Source: F23-B02 sp946405205
GTDB taxonomy: Bacteria; Bacillota; Clostridia; Oscillospirales; Oscillospiraceae
Length of the DNA: 64,000 nucleotides
Reading direction: 5' to 3'
Assembly (NCBI GenBank): GCA_946405205.1
Contig: CAMJGL010000010.1
Location: 17,307 to 81,306, forward strand
The notes below the pieces were generated by a model. It saw only the letters and a list, made by a program, of their open reading frames with translations, made no database searches and was not told the origin of the DNA. Below are positions 15,014 to 23,796 of this stretch, in pieces. Each line of letters starts with the position of its first letter. The first letter of the stretch is position 1. The position numbers and the translations under genes are program-made.

Positions 15014-15526
15014 ATGAAGCCAAATGCCATCGTATATACATCGAACACAGGTCATACCGAACAATATGCCGCGCTGCTCGGTAGTAAGACGGGGCTGCCT
15101 GTTTATCCGCTTGACGAAGCCATGCAGAAACTGCCGCCGGAAGAGCCGGTCATTTATCTGGGATGGCTCATGGCCGGAAAGGTGCAGGGCTACAAAAAAG
15201 CCGCCGGACGCTGGCCGGTGGAGGCGGTCTGCGGAGTTGGGATGGGCGCCACCGGTTCACAGATGCAGGATCTGCGCAAAGCCAATGCGCTGCCCGACTC
15301 CATGCCCGTGTTTACGCTGCAGGGCGGCTTTGACATCACCCGCCTGCGCGGGGTCTACAAGCTGATGATGACCGTCATGCTCAAAACCGCGGGAAAGGGA
15401 CTGGCAGCCAAAGAAGACCGCAGCCCCGATGAGGACGACATGCTTGATCTGCTGCTCCACGGCGGCAGCAGGGTCAGCGAGGATAATCTGGCGGCGGTGC
15501 TGGACTGGTATCAAAAGGCGCAGTGA
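15014..15526 (+). CDS. flavodoxin-like protein
   Basis: The 170-residue protein opens with a flavodoxin phosphate-binding loop (AIVYTSNTGHTEQYAALL) that would cradle FMN, and continues with alternating strands and helices of a flavodoxin fold. It is slightly longer than a minimal flavodoxin and could be an electron carrier or a flavodoxin-domain enzyme. The ATG at 15014 follows AAGGAG by ten bases; an upstream GTG at 15005 is too close to it. It is the first gene of a three-gene unit behind YesN-type box 3. Confidence 0.82.
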   Translation: MKPNAIVYTSNTGHTEQYAALLGSKTGLPVYPLDEAMQKLPPEEPVIYLGWLMAGKVQGYKKAAGRWPVEAVCGVGMGATGSQMQDLRKANALPDSMPVFTLQGGFDITRLRGVYKLMMTVMLKTAGKGLAAKEDRSPDEDDMLDLLLHGGSRVSEDNLAAVLDWYQKAQ

Positions 15527-15593
15527 TGCGCGCCGGCGCCTGCCGCTGCGAATAAGTAAATACACTGTTTCCGAGATCATGCAGAAAGGCGGA

Positions 15594-16550
15594 ATGGATG
15601 TGGATTATATTTTGAGAAAGTGGCGTCTGTCGGACGCAAAGGATCTGGCGGCGGCGCTGAACAACGAGAAGATCCTCAACAATCTGCGGGACGGCCTTCC
15701 GTTCCCCTACACCGAGCGGGACGCGTCGGACTATATCGCCGCCATGCTTGCCGCGGATGAAAACGAGACCTTCGCATACGCCATAACCGCGGATGACCGC
15801 GCCATCGGCAGCATCGGAGCCTTTCGGCAGGGCAACATCCACCGTCAGACGGCGGAGCTGGGCTATTATCTGGCGGAGGAATACTGGGGTCACGGCATCA
15901 TGAGCGACGCCATTCGGCAGATATGCGGCATTATCTTTGAGACCACCGATATCCTGCGCATTTACGCCGAGCCGTTCTCCTATAACGCCGGCTCCCGCCG
16001 TGCGCTGGAGAAAGCCGGCTTTGTGTTCGAGGGGACGATGAAAAGCAACGCCGTGAAAAACGGCAAGGTCGTGGACATGAGCCTGTACAGCCTGACCCGA
16101 AGCACGGAAGCCTACCCTGTCCGCAGGCTCAGTCCGGAGGAGATACCGGAAGCTCTTGAGCTGTGCTGGCGGCAGTTTCTGCAGTTTGAAGCGCCGGAAT
16201 ACTCCGCGGAGGGCATTGCATCTTTCCGCGCCAGCCTGGACGATAAGGAGCGCACCCGAAGCCTGAGCTTTTACGGCGCGTTTGACGAAAACAAGCTGGT
16301 GGGCGTGCTTTGCATGAGAGCGCCGCAGCACATCGGCGACTTCTTCGTGGACGCCGCCTATTACCGCCGCGGCATCGGCAGGAAGCTGTTTGAAGCCATG
16401 CGGCGGGATCACTCAAGGCAGGTCTTCACCGTCAATTCCTCCCCCTACGCGGTGGAGGTGTACCGGCATCTGGGCTTTGTTCCGACGGATACGGAGCAGC
16501 TTACCGACGGCCTGCGATACACACCGATGCGATTTGAGGAAAAGAAATGA
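15594..16550 (+). CDS. tandem GNAT acetyltransferase (two fused domains)
   Basis: Residues about 3-165 form a RimJ/RimL-like GNAT domain (ELGYYLAEEYWGHGIMSDAI, then the family's 'NAGSRRALEKAGF' end). Residues about 180-318 form a second GNAT domain (FFVDAAYYRRGIGRKLFEAM, then 'VEVYRHLGFVP'). Both keep a recognisable acetyl-CoA loop. The acceptors are unknown. ATG at 15594 is chosen for the AAAGGCGG just upstream; ATG at 15579 and GTG at 15600 are alternatives. It overlaps the following FMN-reductase gene by four bases. Confidence 0.82.
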   Translation: MDVDYILRKWRLSDAKDLAAALNNEKILNNLRDGLPFPYTERDASDYIAAMLAADENETFAYAITADDRAIGSIGAFRQGNIHRQTAELGYYLAEEYWGHGIMSDAIRQICGIIFETTDILRIYAEPFSYNAGSRRALEKAGFVFEGTMKSNAVKNGKVVDMSLYSLTRSTEAYPVRRLSPEEIPEALELCWRQFLQFEAPEYSAEGIASFRASLDDKERTRSLSFYGAFDENKLVGVLCMRAPQHIGDFFVDAAYYRRGIGRKLFEAMRRDHSRQVFTVNSSPYAVEVYRHLGFVPTDTEQLTDGLRYTPMRFEEKK

Positions 16551-17266
16551 AAATTGTTGTAATTAACGGACAGAACCACAGGGGCAGCACCTGGAACATA
16601 GGCAATTTGCTGGTACGGAAGCTTGCCGGCGAAAATGAGGTCAGGGAATATTTCCTGCCGAGGGACTTGAACCACTTCTGCTCGGGCTGCTTTGCCTGTC
16701 TGGAAGCGAGGGAGCGCTGCCCGTATTGGCGGGAAAAGGAGCCCATCCTGCGGGATATGCTGGAGGCGGATCTTCTGATCTTCACCAGCCCCAACTACTG
16801 CATGATGCCGTCGGCGCCCATGAAGGCGTTCCTGGACCTGTTCTTCACGAACTGGATGAGCCATAAGCCGCTGAGGGAGATGTTTTCAAAAAGAGCCGTC
16901 GTGATCTCCACCGCAGCCGGAGCCGGAGCGAAGAAGGCAGCCGGGCTGATCGCGGCTAACCTTACCAATTGGGGGATCCCCGAGATCCGCCGTTACGCCG
17001 CCGTTGTGAGCGCCATGAACTGGGATATGGTCCCGCCGAAGAAAAAGGCCGGGATCGAAAAGGACATGGAAAAGCTGGCTCGGAAGCTGGCGCGCCGCGG
17101 CAGGGTCACGGTCGGGCTCAGAACACGGCTTCTGTTTTGGTTTTACGGAGGAATGCAGAAGGCCGGCTGGGGAGCGTCCGGGGCCGAAAAGCAATACTGG
17201 GCCGAAAACGGCTGGCTTTCCGGCGGAAAGCCATGGAAGCAGTCCGATAAAAAGGAGACCGTATAA
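16547..17266 (+). CDS. NADPH-dependent FMN reductase / flavodoxin-family oxidoreductase
   Basis: The 239-residue protein begins with a flavodoxin-like FMN loop (MKIVVINGQNHRGSTWNIG), then a Cys pair in 'CSGCFACLEARERC' and the SPNY(C)-type flavin contact 'FTSPNYCMMPSAPMKAFLD' typical of multimeric flavin reductases. It probably reduces flavin, quinones or similar electrophiles. The C-terminal 60 residues are basic and aromatic, beyond the usual domain. It is the last gene of the flavodoxin unit and ends before a clear terminator. Confidence 0.85.
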   Translation: MKIVVINGQNHRGSTWNIGNLLVRKLAGENEVREYFLPRDLNHFCSGCFACLEARERCPYWREKEPILRDMLEADLLIFTSPNYCMMPSAPMKAFLDLFFTNWMSHKPLREMFSKRAVVISTAAGAGAKKAAGLIAANLTNWGIPEIRRYAAVVSAMNWDMVPPKKKAGIEKDMEKLARKLARRGRVTVGLRTRLLFWFYGGMQKAGWGASGAEKQYWAENGWLSGGKPWKQSDKKETV

Positions 17267-17300
17267 TGCGCCTGCCGAAGGTCAAACAAAACGTGACATG

Positions 17301-17335
17301 AAAAAAGCAGAGAGGCCTTTCCTCTCTGCTTTTTC
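17301..17335 (+). terminator. terminator of the flavodoxin operon
   Basis: AAAAAGCAGAGAGG and CCTCTCTGCTTTTT form a strong stem followed by TTTT. Confidence 0.88.
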
Positions 17336-17344
17336 TGTTTATGC

Positions 17345-17935
17345 GGAAATCTAAAGCCGCCGACGGACGAGCAATGCTCGGTCTTGGCAGACGGCCAATT
17401 CGGATTGAGAATGACGTTTGTCGATATTGCGTCAGCCCGGTTATATCCTGCGGCGTTATTCGAGATATTCCATTATCAAAATGACAGCGTCAATAATAAT
17501 ACTGCACCCGTAGGGGCGGCCATTGGCCGTCCGCCTGTGAAAATTCGCAGCAATGTGAAACAGAACGCGAGTGCAAAATAGAATTATTCCATTATCACCG
17601 GTCGGGCTAACGCAAAAGCGTTTAAATAAAATGCAGCAACGACAGGGAAAAAGCGCGAGTGCAAAATAGAATACTTCCATTGTCACCGGTCGGGCTGACG
17701 CAATAAAGATACATTCCGTTCTAAATGCGAATCGCCCCTCCGGCGAGGAGCGGACGAGCGATGCTCGCCCCTACAATTATCGGTACTTCTATATTTTTGC
17801 TGCCGTAGGGGCGGCCATTGGCCGTCCGCCAGTGAAAATTCACAGCGATGTGAAACAGCACGCGAGTGCAAAATAGACTATTGCCATTTTTACCGGTCGG
17901 GCTGACGCAAAATAGATTTGCGGAAGCCCCAAATC
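17345..17935. repeat. dispersed mosaic repeat locus R1
   Basis: Contains two copies of unit A (GGGGCGGCCATTGGCCGTCC, at 17513 and 17808), two of unit B (GGACGAGCAATGCTCG-type, at about 17367 and 17751) and three of unit C (CACCGGTCGGGCT-type). The linker 'CGCGAGTGCAAAATAGA' recurs three times. No coding sequence is supported; open frames here are products of the repeat. Confidence 0.8.
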
Positions 17936-17938
17936 GGC

Positions 17939-19483
17939 TTAAAAAGCGTCGCAGTCGTCGAAGTCGAGCAGCGTCGGGTCGAGGGGCTCCTCGCGCAGTA
18001 CGCTCGTCATATAGTTGTTCACCTGCCTGCGCATATCTCTGCGGGATATGGTGCGCGGGTCCATAAGATCCTGCTGCACCCAGATGAAGTTTATGTTTCT
18101 CTCTCGCGCCTGCTCGTCGAAGACGCCCTGCAGGCCGTCCATGCCCTTGCAGGAGATCTGGTCGTACATGATGATGGTATCGACATTGTACTCCTCGGCG
18201 ACGCGCCACATCTCGTCAACGGAGTTGCGGAAGCCGCCCTTTGTGTGCTTGCGCATGGTGGCGCGCTGATAGGTCAGGGCGACGCCCTCGAGCATGGTCT
18301 CAGGGGTGGAGGTGTCGATGATGACCTGAGAAATGTGGGTCTCCATGTCCATGACGGAGACTATGCCCCAGCACTGCTCGAGCCAGTTTGCAAAGTTGGT
18401 GTAGTAGTTTGCCGGGCAGGACCACACAAGAGCCTTGTGGCGCATTTCAAGCGCGCAGGGCTCGCGCTTTTCGTATGCGCGCAGCATGAGCTCCCTGACC
18501 TTTTGGTCGGCCTTGTTGAAGCGCTCATCCATGCCGCCGTGCAGGTGGTAGGAGTACATACGGTAAAGCCACGGGGTCGCGCCGGTCACCTGCGGATAAT
18601 CGGTGCGGTTTATCTCCCACAGGTCAAGGTGGAAGCGCGTGACCTCGTTATAGCTCTCGAGGGCGGCGCGGAAGGCGTCCCAGTCGAATTTCTCGCCCGT
18701 GTGCTCCTCGATAAAGGCGATGCAGCCTTTAAGCTCCTCAACGGCATACTCCTGGGCGTCAACATCGTCGTTATAGCGCAGGGGAACGCCGAGGCAGTAG
18801 GTCGGGAGCTTGAAATAGCGGTCCTGGAAGGACGTCGTCATAATGCTGCCGTCGCAGGGCATGTTGCAGGCGATGAAGCACTTGCCGAAAATGGGATAGT
18901 CTCCCTCCGCGGCGACGCCGGCCTCCGCCGAGGGCAGGGGGCATACGTCCGCGGGCACACCGAAGTTCTCGATCGCGTCGAGATACACGGGCGGGAGCTG
19001 CTGGTTTATCATGGAGGACAGGAAGATGGGTATGGTCTGGACGGGGATGCCGATGAGGTTGGGGAAGCCCGCCATGAGCTCCGTCGGCACGAGCTCGTCG
19101 AAGCAGACGATGCGGTCTGCCAGAGCCTTGCTGCCGCCGATCTTCTGGTCGGCGTTGAAGGTATCGGCAATGATGTCGATGGTGTGCTTTATGATGACGT
19201 CATAGAGCAGGTGTCCGGCTTTGAGCTGGGTGCCGCGCATACCCTCGAGCTGGCGGTCGATAAACTGCGGCAGGGTGAGGTATGTAAACATCCAGCGGTA
19301 TCTGAAGATACCCTTGACGACCTGAACGGGAGATTGGAGGACGAACTTTATCATGTCCTTCCACATGACGCACCACCATCCGTAGTCGATGAGGGTGTCT
19401 TTCACGCCGCGCCATTCGCGCATTTTGCGAACGCCGGTCTTATCCTGATAGGTCAGGCCCAGATTTCTCGGTTTAACTGCCAT
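17939..19483 (-). CDS. 2-hydroxyacyl-CoA dehydratase family protein (larger subunit-like)
   Basis: The 514-residue protein belongs to the HgdB/FldC-type D-component family. These subunits bind a [4Fe-4S] cluster through conserved cysteines and remove water from 2-hydroxyacyl-CoA by a radical route. Recognisable regions are 'FIACNMPCDGSIM', 'YCLGVPLRYN' and 'IMYDQISCKGMDGLQGVFDE' near the C-terminus. It is about 100 residues longer than a typical subunit. The gene starts one base after the stop of its partner at 19485. No activator ATPase (HgdC-like) or CoA-transferase is seen nearby, so the substrate is open and the pair could serve as a double-cubane-type reductase instead. The start follows GGAGG. 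Confidence 0.8.
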   Translation of the reverse strand: MAVKPRNLGLTYQDKTGVRKMREWRGVKDTLIDYGWWCVMWKDMIKFVLQSPVQVVKGIFRYRWMFTYLTLPQFIDRQLEGMRGTQLKAGHLLYDVIIKHTIDIIADTFNADQKIGGSKALADRIVCFDELVPTELMAGFPNLIGIPVQTIPIFLSSMINQQLPPVYLDAIENFGVPADVCPLPSAEAGVAAEGDYPIFGKCFIACNMPCDGSIMTTSFQDRYFKLPTYCLGVPLRYNDDVDAQEYAVEELKGCIAFIEEHTGEKFDWDAFRAALESYNEVTRFHLDLWEINRTDYPQVTGATPWLYRMYSYHLHGGMDERFNKADQKVRELMLRAYEKREPCALEMRHKALVWSCPANYYTNFANWLEQCWGIVSVMDMETHISQVIIDTSTPETMLEGVALTYQRATMRKHTKGGFRNSVDEMWRVAEEYNVDTIIMYDQISCKGMDGLQGVFDEQARERNINFIWVQQDLMDPRTISRRDMRRQVNNYMTSVLREEPLDPTLLDFDDCDAF

Positions 19484-19484
19484 T

Positions 19485-20681
19485 TCAGCGTCCTCCCTTA
19501 GCGTTGTTTATCTGCTTTATCTCAAGGCTCTCGACAAAGGCCTGCACTCGAGTGCGGAGCTGGCCGGAGGCGTTGCCCGTGTACTCCCTGTCGACGCAGA
19601 CGGTGGGGTAGTTGTAAAGCTCGGTCATGACATGGGAGGCAAGGGCTCTCTCATAGCCCCAGAACTCGCAGAATTTCATCTGCTCGTATATGATGCCCTG
19701 AGCGTTGAAGTCCTTTGCGAGCTTATCGACGAAGTCGTAGCGGGCGTGGACCTTTTCCTTTTCCATGTAGCGCGGGCACTGGCTGGTCTCCTGATAAAAG
19801 CGGCAGATCTGATCCAGAGCGGGCTCGTCGTCATTGAGGATTATCTCCTGCCTGCCCGGGAAGGAGCCGAAGCAGAAGCGGTCGGCGACGATGAGCGCGC
19901 CGGACTGCTCGACGGTGCGGGTGAAATCAAGATCGTCGATCTCGGAGCCGACCACGACCACCCTTGCGCGGTGCTGCTTTTTCTCATCGGTTTTGCGCTT
20001 TTTGACCTCCTCGAGCGTTTCCCTGAGCTTATCCTTTATCAGGTATTTGGGGCAGCAGTAGGAAACAAGGCACAGAACGTGATATTCATAGCCCGTGATC
20101 GGCGGATTGTCCAGCTTGCGCATTTCGCCGATCTCCGTGAGGATGCGGCAGACCTCGTTATGCTCCGCGACGGCCCTTCTTATGGCCCCGTCGGAGATGT
20201 CCGTGCCGTATTTTTCGTGCAGGGGCTCGAGCACCTTTTTCGTTATCTGGTTCTTGTAGTGCTTGAGGCCGTGGGGCGTGACCTTGAAGGGCACGTCGAT
20301 AAAGGACACAAAGAATTTTTCGTTCTTCACGAGCTGCAGAAGCTCAAAATGCTCGAGAGTCCTGTTCATCTCGGAGCAGGTCTCGCCTCCGGCGAGGGCC
20401 GACAGGAAGTTGTATCCTCCCTCGATGCCGCGCTCGACCAGCGCTTTGGAATAGCCGCACAGGTAGTTGGTCATGTAATAGGTCGAGATATCCATGCTGC
20501 CCGTGCGGGGCGCCCTGAGCCGGACTGAGAAGCAGTTGTCAAGATTCAGCAGCACCTCGGGCATATGGTAGCAGGTGTAGCCCACGGCGTGCCGGCCCTC
20601 CCCGACGGCCTGAAGCACGAGCTCGTTTGCCGCCTCGTCCAGCAAATGCTCGAAGTAGATCAGATGCTTTAGATCCTTCAT
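19485..20681 (-). CDS. 2-hydroxyacyl-CoA dehydratase family protein (smaller subunit-like)
   Basis: The 398-residue protein is the partner of the downstream family member. It shows candidate cluster-ligand cysteines in 'HAVGYTCYHMPEVLL', 'NLDNCFSVRL' and 'GGETCSEMNRTLEHFE', with the usual 'YMTNYLCGYSKALVE' stretch between. ATG at 20681 has GGAGG directly upstream; a GTG four codons earlier overlaps that site. It is first in a two-gene unit behind a consensus-like promoter at 20725-20753. Confidence 0.82.
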   Translation of the reverse strand: MKDLKHLIYFEHLLDEAANELVLQAVGEGRHAVGYTCYHMPEVLLNLDNCFSVRLRAPRTGSMDISTYYMTNYLCGYSKALVERGIEGGYNFLSALAGGETCSEMNRTLEHFELLQLVKNEKFFVSFIDVPFKVTPHGLKHYKNQITKKVLEPLHEKYGTDISDGAIRRAVAEHNEVCRILTEIGEMRKLDNPPITGYEYHVLCLVSYCCPKYLIKDKLRETLEEVKKRKTDEKKQHRARVVVVGSEIDDLDFTRTVEQSGALIVADRFCFGSFPGRQEIILNDDEPALDQICRFYQETSQCPRYMEKEKVHARYDFVDKLAKDFNAQGIIYEQMKFCEFWGYERALASHVMTELYNYPTVCVDREYTGNASGQLRTRVQAFVESLEIKQINNAKGGR

Positions 20682-20724
20682 GTTTTCCTCCACATATGTA
20701 TTTTCGTATTGTCAGTATATAGAA

Positions 20725-20753
20725 AGTATAGTATGTTTGCCCCTGAGTGTCAA
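20725..20753 (-). promoter_or_regulatory. promoter of the dehydratase-like pair
   Basis: On the minus strand TTGACA (20748-20753), 17 bases and TATACT (20725-20730). Confidence 0.8.
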
Positions 20754-20791
20754 GATTATCACAAGGCTTTGTCGGGAGATGTGCTTTTTCT

Positions 20792-20820
20792 TTGACATGG
20801 GGCAGCGGATGGAGTATGAT
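20792..20820 (+). promoter_or_regulatory. promoter of the C_GCAxxG / Bce regulator unit
   Basis: TTGACA (20792-20797), 17 bases and TATGAT (20815-20820), 30 bases upstream of the first start codon. Confidence 0.78.
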
Positions 20821-20849
20821 ATCGCCATAAAAACAACAGGAGAATTGCG

Positions 20850-21260
20850 ATGAACAAGAAAGAAAAAGCCGCAAAATTTCATTCCATGGGCTGCAACTGC
20901 GCCCAGGCGGTGGCCTGCGCCTTCTGCGCGGACGCGGATATCGAGACCATGAAGAGCCTTACGCGCCGCTACGGAGGCGGAGCCTACAAATACTGCGGCG
21001 CGCTGATGGGCGCGGTCACGGCGATGAACTACATGGACGGGGCGATAGACCCCGGGGATCCCGCGGACATGGAGGGCAAAAACGCCGTGGCGGCGGCAGA
21101 GCTCCTGGAGAGCTTCAGGGCGAAAAACGGCTCGGTCTACTGCCGCGAGCTCAAGGGCAGGGATACAGGCGTTCCGCTGCGGAGCTGCCGGGGCTGCGTG
21201 GAGGACGCCGCCGAGCTGCTGGAGGAGAGCTTGCGCGCCGCCGGACGGGATCTGAAATAA
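20850..21260 (+). CDS. C_GCAxxG_C_C family redox protein
   Basis: The 136-residue protein carries the family signature: 'MGCNCAQAV' (C.CAQ replaces GCAxxG closely), 'YCGALMGAV', a single Cys in 'SVYCRELKG' and 'SCRGCVEDAAELLEE' at the end. These conserved cysteines are thought to bind a metal or act in redox chemistry, but the role is not established. Its TAA stop overlaps the ATG of the response regulator by one base. It is therefore the first gene of an operon with a Bce-type regulator and kinase, an uncommon companion. Start supported by CAGGAGA. Confidence 0.82.
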   Translation: MNKKEKAAKFHSMGCNCAQAVACAFCADADIETMKSLTRRYGGGAYKYCGALMGAVTAMNYMDGAIDPGDPADMEGKNAVAAAELLESFRAKNGSVYCRELKGRDTGVPLRSCRGCVEDAAELLEESLRAAGRDLK

Positions 21261-21931
21261 TGTACAGGATACTGATAGTTGAGGATGACAGGGGCATCGC
21301 CGCTGCGATAAAGGCGCAGGCGGAGATGTGGAATCTCGAGGCGGTGTGCGCGGAGGATTTCCGCGACGTGCTCGGTGAGTTTGCGCGGGTGCAGCCGCAC
21401 CTCGTGCTTCTGGATATAACGCTGCCCTTTTTTAACGGCTATCACTGGTGCGGCGAGATACGCAGGCTGTCCAAGGTGCCGATAATCTTCATATCCTCGG
21501 CCGCGGACAACATGAACATCGTAATGGCGATGAGCATGGGCGCGGATGATTTCATAGCCAAGCCCTTTGACGGCAGCGTGCTCATGGCGAAGATACAGGC
21601 GCTGCTGCGCCGCAGCTATGATTTTGCCGCCGCCACTCCGCTGCTGGAGCACCGCGGCGCGTTCCTCGACACGGGGGATAACTCCCTCACCTACGGGGGC
21701 GAGAGGATAGCCCTCACGAAGAACGAATACCGCATCCTGCTGTGCCTCATGGAGAACAAGGGCAGGGTCGTCAGCCGCGAAAAGCTCATGGAGCGGCTCT
21801 GGGAGACCGACAGCTTCGTCGACGAAAACACCCTGACCGTGAACGTCGGCAGGCTGCGGAAAAAGCTTGACGCCGCGGGGCTCGCGGGCTTCATCGCGAC
21901 GAAGTTCGGCGTGGGATATATAGTGGAGTAG
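21260..21931 (+). CDS. OmpR-family response regulator, BceR-like
   Basis: The 223-residue protein has a receiver domain (1-118) with phospho-acceptor Asp52 (LVLLDITLPFFNGYHW) and Lys in 'DDFIAKPF', and an OmpR winged helix (about 130-223). The 'TVNVGRLRKKL' recognition helix and 'FIATKFGVGYIVE' end are typical of BceR-type regulators of peptide-antibiotic detoxification transporters. It is encoded just before its kinase and a Bce-type ABC transporter. Confidence 0.93.
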   Translation: MYRILIVEDDRGIAAAIKAQAEMWNLEAVCAEDFRDVLGEFARVQPHLVLLDITLPFFNGYHWCGEIRRLSKVPIIFISSAADNMNIVMAMSMGADDFIAKPFDGSVLMAKIQALLRRSYDFAAATPLLEHRGAFLDTGDNSLTYGGERIALTKNEYRILLCLMENKGRVVSREKLMERLWETDSFVDENTLTVNVGRLRKKLDAAGLAGFIATKFGVGYIVE

Positions 21932-21935
21932 CGCA

Positions 21936-22925
21936 ATGAAGCTATTTGCAGCATATTTAAAACAGCATATTAAGCTGATAATCGCCGCCGTCGGGTTTTT
22001 CATCATATTCGCGGTGTGCTTTGCGCTGTATCACCTGCCGCTGCTGGCGGTCATATACCCCGCCGGCCTGAGCCTGCTGCTTATCGCGCTGCTTACGGCG
22101 ATAGACTTCGGCAGGGTGAAGGCAAAGCATGAGCAGCTCTCCGCCCTGAACGAGGTGAGCGCCGCCGAAGCCTCCGCCCTGCCCCCGGAAAAGAGCATCG
22201 ACGACGCCGACTACCGGCGCATAATCGGCATCCTTGCCGAAAGCAGCGCGCAGCTTCGCGCCGAGGCCGAGCGCAGCTACGCGGATATGACAGATTACTA
22301 CACCGTCTGGGCGCATCAGATAAAAACGCCCATCGCCTCCATGCGCCTGAGCCTGCAGAGCGAGGACTCTCCCCTGTCGCGCCAGATGCTTGCGGAGCTG
22401 GGCAGGATAGAGCAGTATGTCGAGATGGCGCTGGCGTATCTGAGGCTCGATTCGGACACGAGCGACTATGTGATAAAGGAATACGAGCTGGACGCACTCA
22501 TCCGCCAGTCGGTGCGGAAATTCGCCGGAGAGTTCATCGGCCGCAGGATAAGCCTTGAGTTTGAGCCGACGAACGCGACCGTCATAAGCGACGAAAAATG
22601 GCTCTGCTTCGTCATCGAGCAGCTATTGTCCAACGCCCTCAAGTACACCCCCTCGGGCAGCGTCAGGATATATATGACAGAGCCCAAGACCCTCTGCATC
22701 CGCGATACCGGCATTGGCATCGCGCCCGAGGACCTGCCGAGGATATTTGAAAAGGGCTACACGGGCTATAACGGCAGAACGGATAAGACCGCGAGCGGGC
22801 TGGGGCTGTACCTCTGCCGCAGCATATGCCGCCGCCTCGGCCACGGCATCAGCGCCGTCTCCGAGCCCGGCCTCGGCACGGAAATACGCATCGATCTGAG
22901 TCAGTATAAGCTCTCTGCCGAGTGA
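21936..22925 (+). CDS. intramembrane-sensing histidine kinase, BceS-like
   Basis: The 329-residue protein has two N-terminal membrane helices with almost no external loop (residues 14-30 and 34-52), the mark of intramembrane-sensing kinases that detect stress through their ABC transporter. The H box is 'YYTVWAHQIKTPIASMR'. The N box (IEQLLSNALKYTP), G1 (RDTGIGI) and G2 (KTASGLGLYLCRSI) follow. It begins four bases after the regulator stop. The signal is probably relayed by the permease at 23793. Confidence 0.93.
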   Translation: MKLFAAYLKQHIKLIIAAVGFFIIFAVCFALYHLPLLAVIYPAGLSLLLIALLTAIDFGRVKAKHEQLSALNEVSAAEASALPPEKSIDDADYRRIIGILAESSAQLRAEAERSYADMTDYYTVWAHQIKTPIASMRLSLQSEDSPLSRQMLAELGRIEQYVEMALAYLRLDSDTSDYVIKEYELDALIRQSVRKFAGEFIGRRISLEFEPTNATVISDEKWLCFVIEQLLSNALKYTPSGSVRIYMTEPKTLCIRDTGIGIAPEDLPRIFEKGYTGYNGRTDKTASGLGLYLCRSICRRLGHGISAVSEPGLGTEIRIDLSQYKLSAE

Positions 22926-22929
22926 TTTG

Positions 22930-22943
22930 TGACAATTATGTTA
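22930..22943 (+). promoter_or_regulatory. candidate BceR-type binding site
   Basis: TGACA-ATTA-TGTTA fits the reported TNACA-N4-TGTAA pattern of Bce-type regulators except for the last bases of the second arm, and it lies upstream of the ABC genes. It suggests that the transporter genes have their own inducible promoter. Confidence 0.45.
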
Positions 22944-22950
22944 GAAATGA

Positions 22951-22993
22951 AAAGGGAAATGTAAGCCTAATCGATGGTTTTGCATTTCCCTTT
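22951..22993 (+). repeat. 11-bp perfect inverted repeat between the kinase and ABC genes
   Basis: AAAGGGAAATG (22951-22961) and CATTTCCCTTT (22983-22993) can form a long-loop hairpin. Only a weak U-tract follows, so it may be an imperfect terminator or mRNA element that separates kinase and transporter expression. Confidence 0.5.
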
Positions 22994-23031
22994 GCTGTAA
23001 AGTGTTATTGTAAAACGAAAGGAGCAATGAC

Positions 23032-23796
23032 ATGAGCATACTGACTGTTGAAAACCTGAAAAAAATATATACCACCCGCTTCGGCGGAAACAAGGTCGAG
23101 GCGCTCAGGAACGTCAATTTCAGCGTCGAGGAGGGCGAGTACGTCGCCATCATGGGCGAGTCCGGCTCCGGCAAGACCACGCTGCTGAACATCCTCGCCG
23201 CTCTGGACAAGCCCACCTCGGGCACCGTGACCCTTGACGGCAGGGAGCTTACAAAGATCAGGGAGAGCGAGGCCGCCAACTTCCGCCGCGACAATCTCGG
23301 CTTCGTGTTTCAGGAGTTCAACCTCCTCGACACCTTCACCCTTGAGGACAACATCTTCCTGCCTCTGGTGCTCGCGGGAAAGAGCTACGACGAGATGCAC
23401 GCACGCATCATCCCCGTGGCAAAGGAGCTGGGCATATCCGAGCTGCTGAAAAAGTACCCCTATGAGGTGTCCGGCGGCCAGAAGCAGCGCGCCGCCGTCG
23501 CCCGCGCACTCATTACAAACCCCCGTATCGTCCTCGCCGACGAGCCCACCGGCGCCCTCGACTCCAGATCCACCGACGAGCTGCTGCGGCTGTTCGGCCA
23601 GATAAACGGCAGGGGCCAGACCATCCTCATGGTGACCCACTCGGTCAAGGCGGCCTCTCACGCCGGACGTGTGCTGTTCATAAAAGACGGCGAGGTGTTC
23701 CACCAGATCTACCGCGGACAGAGCAGCGACCAGCAGCTTTACCAGAAGATATCCGACACCCTGACGATGCTTGCGACGGGCGGTGATAAGGAATGA
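23032..23796 (+). CDS. Bce-type ABC transporter, ATP-binding subunit
   Basis: The 254-residue protein has Walker A GESGSGKTT, the Q loop (VFQEFNLL), signature VSGGQKQR, Walker B (IVLADEPTGALD) and the His switch (MVTHSVKAAS). It belongs to the MacB/LolD-like group that pairs with FtsX-type permeases. It overlaps the permease gene by four bases. In Bce modules the complex frees cell-wall precursors from antimicrobial peptides and passes flux information to the kinase. Confidence 0.95.
   Translation: MSILTVENLKKIYTTRFGGNKVEALRNVNFSVEEGEYVAIMGESGSGKTTLLNILAALDKPTSGTVTLDGRELTKIRESEAANFRRDNLGFVFQEFNLLDTFTLEDNIFLPLVLAGKSYDEMHARIIPVAKELGISELLKKYPYEVSGGQKQRAAVARALITNPRIVLADEPTGALDSRSTDELLRLFGQINGRGQTILMVTHSVKAASHAGRVLFIKDGEVFHQIYRGQSSDQQLYQKISDTLTMLATGGDKE

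Noticed and set aside
17345..17935. Possible CRISPR array in the repeat-rich gap
   Set aside because: Units differ in length and order, are palindromic mosaics, and have no regular spacers or cas genes.
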